Shown here piece by piece: positions 4,895-5,357 of a DNA stretch of 5,357 nt. This DNA comes from an uncultured Caulobacteraceae bacterium (GTDB lineage: Bacteria; Pseudomonadota; Alphaproteobacteria; Caulobacterales; Caulobacteraceae), in NCBI GenBank assembly GCA_946480495.1, contig CAMLKO010000093.1, positions 1 to 5,357 of the forward strand, read 5' to 3'. How positions within the stretch are numbered: the first letter of the stretch is position 1; each line of letters begins with the position of its first letter. Both the position numbers and the translations under genes were made by a program. Under the pieces are notes generated by a model. That model ran no database searches, was not told the origin of the DNA, and saw only the letters and a list, made by a program, of their open reading frames with translations.

Positions 4895-4930
4895 AGCCCG
4901 CCCGGTCTAGCCGCGGCGGGCTTTGTCGTT
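4895..4930 (+). terminator. rho-independent-type terminator upstream of the HNH gene
   Basis: AGCCCGCC at 4895-4902 pairs perfectly with GGCGGGCT at 4915-4922 around a 12-nt loop, followed by TTTGTCGTT, a weak U-tract. It closes the eight-gene operon and lies 10 bases or so before the HNH start. Because readthrough would be needed to express the packaging genes from the same promoter, it is a natural target for antitermination. Confidence 0.65.
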
Positions 4931-4940
4931 CCTAAGGGAC

Positions 4941-5303
4941 ATGGGCCGACTGCGCACGCCAACGGCGCGGATCGCCAGCGCTCCTGAGCGGATGCGCCGG
5001 GTCACCGACGCTCACGGCCACGACGACCGGGGCGAGGCCGGCCGGTCCTGGTATCACCTGGCTCGCTGGAAGCATCCCGAGCGCGGCCTCCGCATCCAGG
5101 TCCTGACCCGCGACCTGTTCACCTGCCAGTGGCCCGGCTGCGGTCGCCTCGAGGCCGACACCTCCCGCCTGGTGGCCGACCACAAGGTCCCCCATCGCGG
5201 CGACCCGACGCTGTTCTGGTCCGAGGCCAACCTCTGGACCCTCTGCAAACCCTGCCACGACCGCCTCAAGCAAGCCGCCGAAGCGAACGCCGTTCGCCGC
5301 TGA
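4941..5303 (+). CDS. phage HNH endonuclease (packaging-associated type)
   Basis: This 120-aa protein is a small HNH nuclease. Zinc-binding cysteines are C62-x4-C67 and C102-x2-C105. The HNH residues are D80-H81 in 'VADHKVPHRGD', N97 in 'EANLWTLC' and H106 in 'CKPCHDRL', the layout of the beta-beta-alpha-metal fold. The N-terminus 'MGRLRTPTARI' is like that of many phage HNH proteins encoded just upstream of terminase. In several phages such an HNH protein works with the terminase at cos cleavage, which is known for HK97-like phages. ATG 4941 fits the homologous N-terminus. AAGGGA lies at 4934-4939, too close for an ideal ribosome binding site, so the start is slightly uncertain; a TTG at 4923 would lie inside the terminator. 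It is the first gene after the terminator, so it probably begins the late transcription unit. All catalytic residues are present. Confidence 0.9.
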   Translation: MGRLRTPTARIASAPERMRRVTDAHGHDDRGEAGRSWYHLARWKHPERGLRIQVLTRDLFTCQWPGCGRLEADTSRLVADHKVPHRGDPTLFWSEANLWTLCKPCHDRLKQAAEANAVRR

Positions 5304-5357
5304 CCCCCCGGGGGGGGGGGCAAAACTCCACGGGGCCCCTCCTCCGGACCCCGGCCC
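5304..5357. other. C6G11 tract and GC-palindromic region after the HNH gene; candidate packaging (cos) region
   Basis: Directly after the HNH stop come six C (5304-5309) and eleven G (5310-5320), then CAAAACTCC and the palindrome GGGGCCCC at 5332-5339, then more G/C-rich sequence to the window end. No reading frame is supported here. In many phages the cos site or packaging initiation site lies between the HNH gene and the small terminase gene, so a packaging role is plausible; this is inference, and the terminase itself is outside the window. Confidence 0.4.

Noticed and set aside
1..5357. CRISPR array, tRNA, rRNA or insertion sequence
   Set aside because: No regularly spaced long direct repeats, cloverleaf, terminal inverted repeats or transposase motifs were seen.

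Overview
This GC-rich window (roughly two-thirds G+C by eye) reads as part of a temperate phage or prophage of an alphaproteobacterium. A Caulobacter, Phenylobacterium or Brevundimonas-like host is my best guess. The evidence is the codon bias, the phage-type gene set (lone winged-helix regulator, DNA adenine methyltransferases, Gp37/Gp68-family protein, helix-turn-helix replication-type protein, NusG paralogue, HNH nuclease) and the very tight gene packing. The host assignment is inference; phage origin is better supported.

Layout: positions 1-78 hold the boundary of the operon and possibly the N-terminus of a divergent minus-strand gene. From 79 to 4832 eight plus-strand genes form one unbroken chain. 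Every junction is a 4-base GTGA/ATGA overlap or, once, a 1-base TGATG overlap. In order: a winged-helix DNA-binding protein; a Dam-type adenine methyltransferase (DPPY); a second SAM-dependent methyltransferase (NPPF); a DUF5131/Gp37-Gp68 protein with a C-x6-C-x2-C motif; an 82-aa unknown; a 39-aa microprotein; a 328-aa helix-turn-helix protein that looks like a replication initiator; and a NusG/RfaH-like protein. A gap of about 108 bases follows, holding two hairpins, the second a probable terminator. Then comes an HNH endonuclease gene (4941-5303) and a striking C6G11 tract at the place where the terminase genes would be expected to begin.

The two most interesting signals are not genes. First, inside the helix-turn-helix gene, between the regions encoding its DNA-binding and C-terminal domains, lie four near-identical 11-bp repeats (ATT[C/G]GGGTGCA; three forward, one reverse; centres 16, 16 and 22 bp apart) plus a degenerate fifth. 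These are followed by an A+T-rich stretch with a 7-bp direct repeat at 10-bp period and a perfect 9-bp inverted repeat. The repeats fall in different codon frames, so the constraint is on DNA. This resembles the phage lambda layout, with the origin inside the initiator gene. Second, the NusG-like gene is followed within about 50 bases by a sequence close to the RfaH ops element (GCGGTAGC core), sitting between a hairpin and the terminator that guards the HNH/packaging genes. A phage-encoded specialised NusG acting as the early-to-late antitermination switch is a testable model.

How the genes may work together: the winged-helix protein regulates, the methyltransferases and DUF5131 protein modify DNA or protect against host defences, the helix-turn-helix protein fires replication from its internal origin, the NusG paralogue lets transcription pass the terminator, and HNH plus the downstream terminase package DNA.
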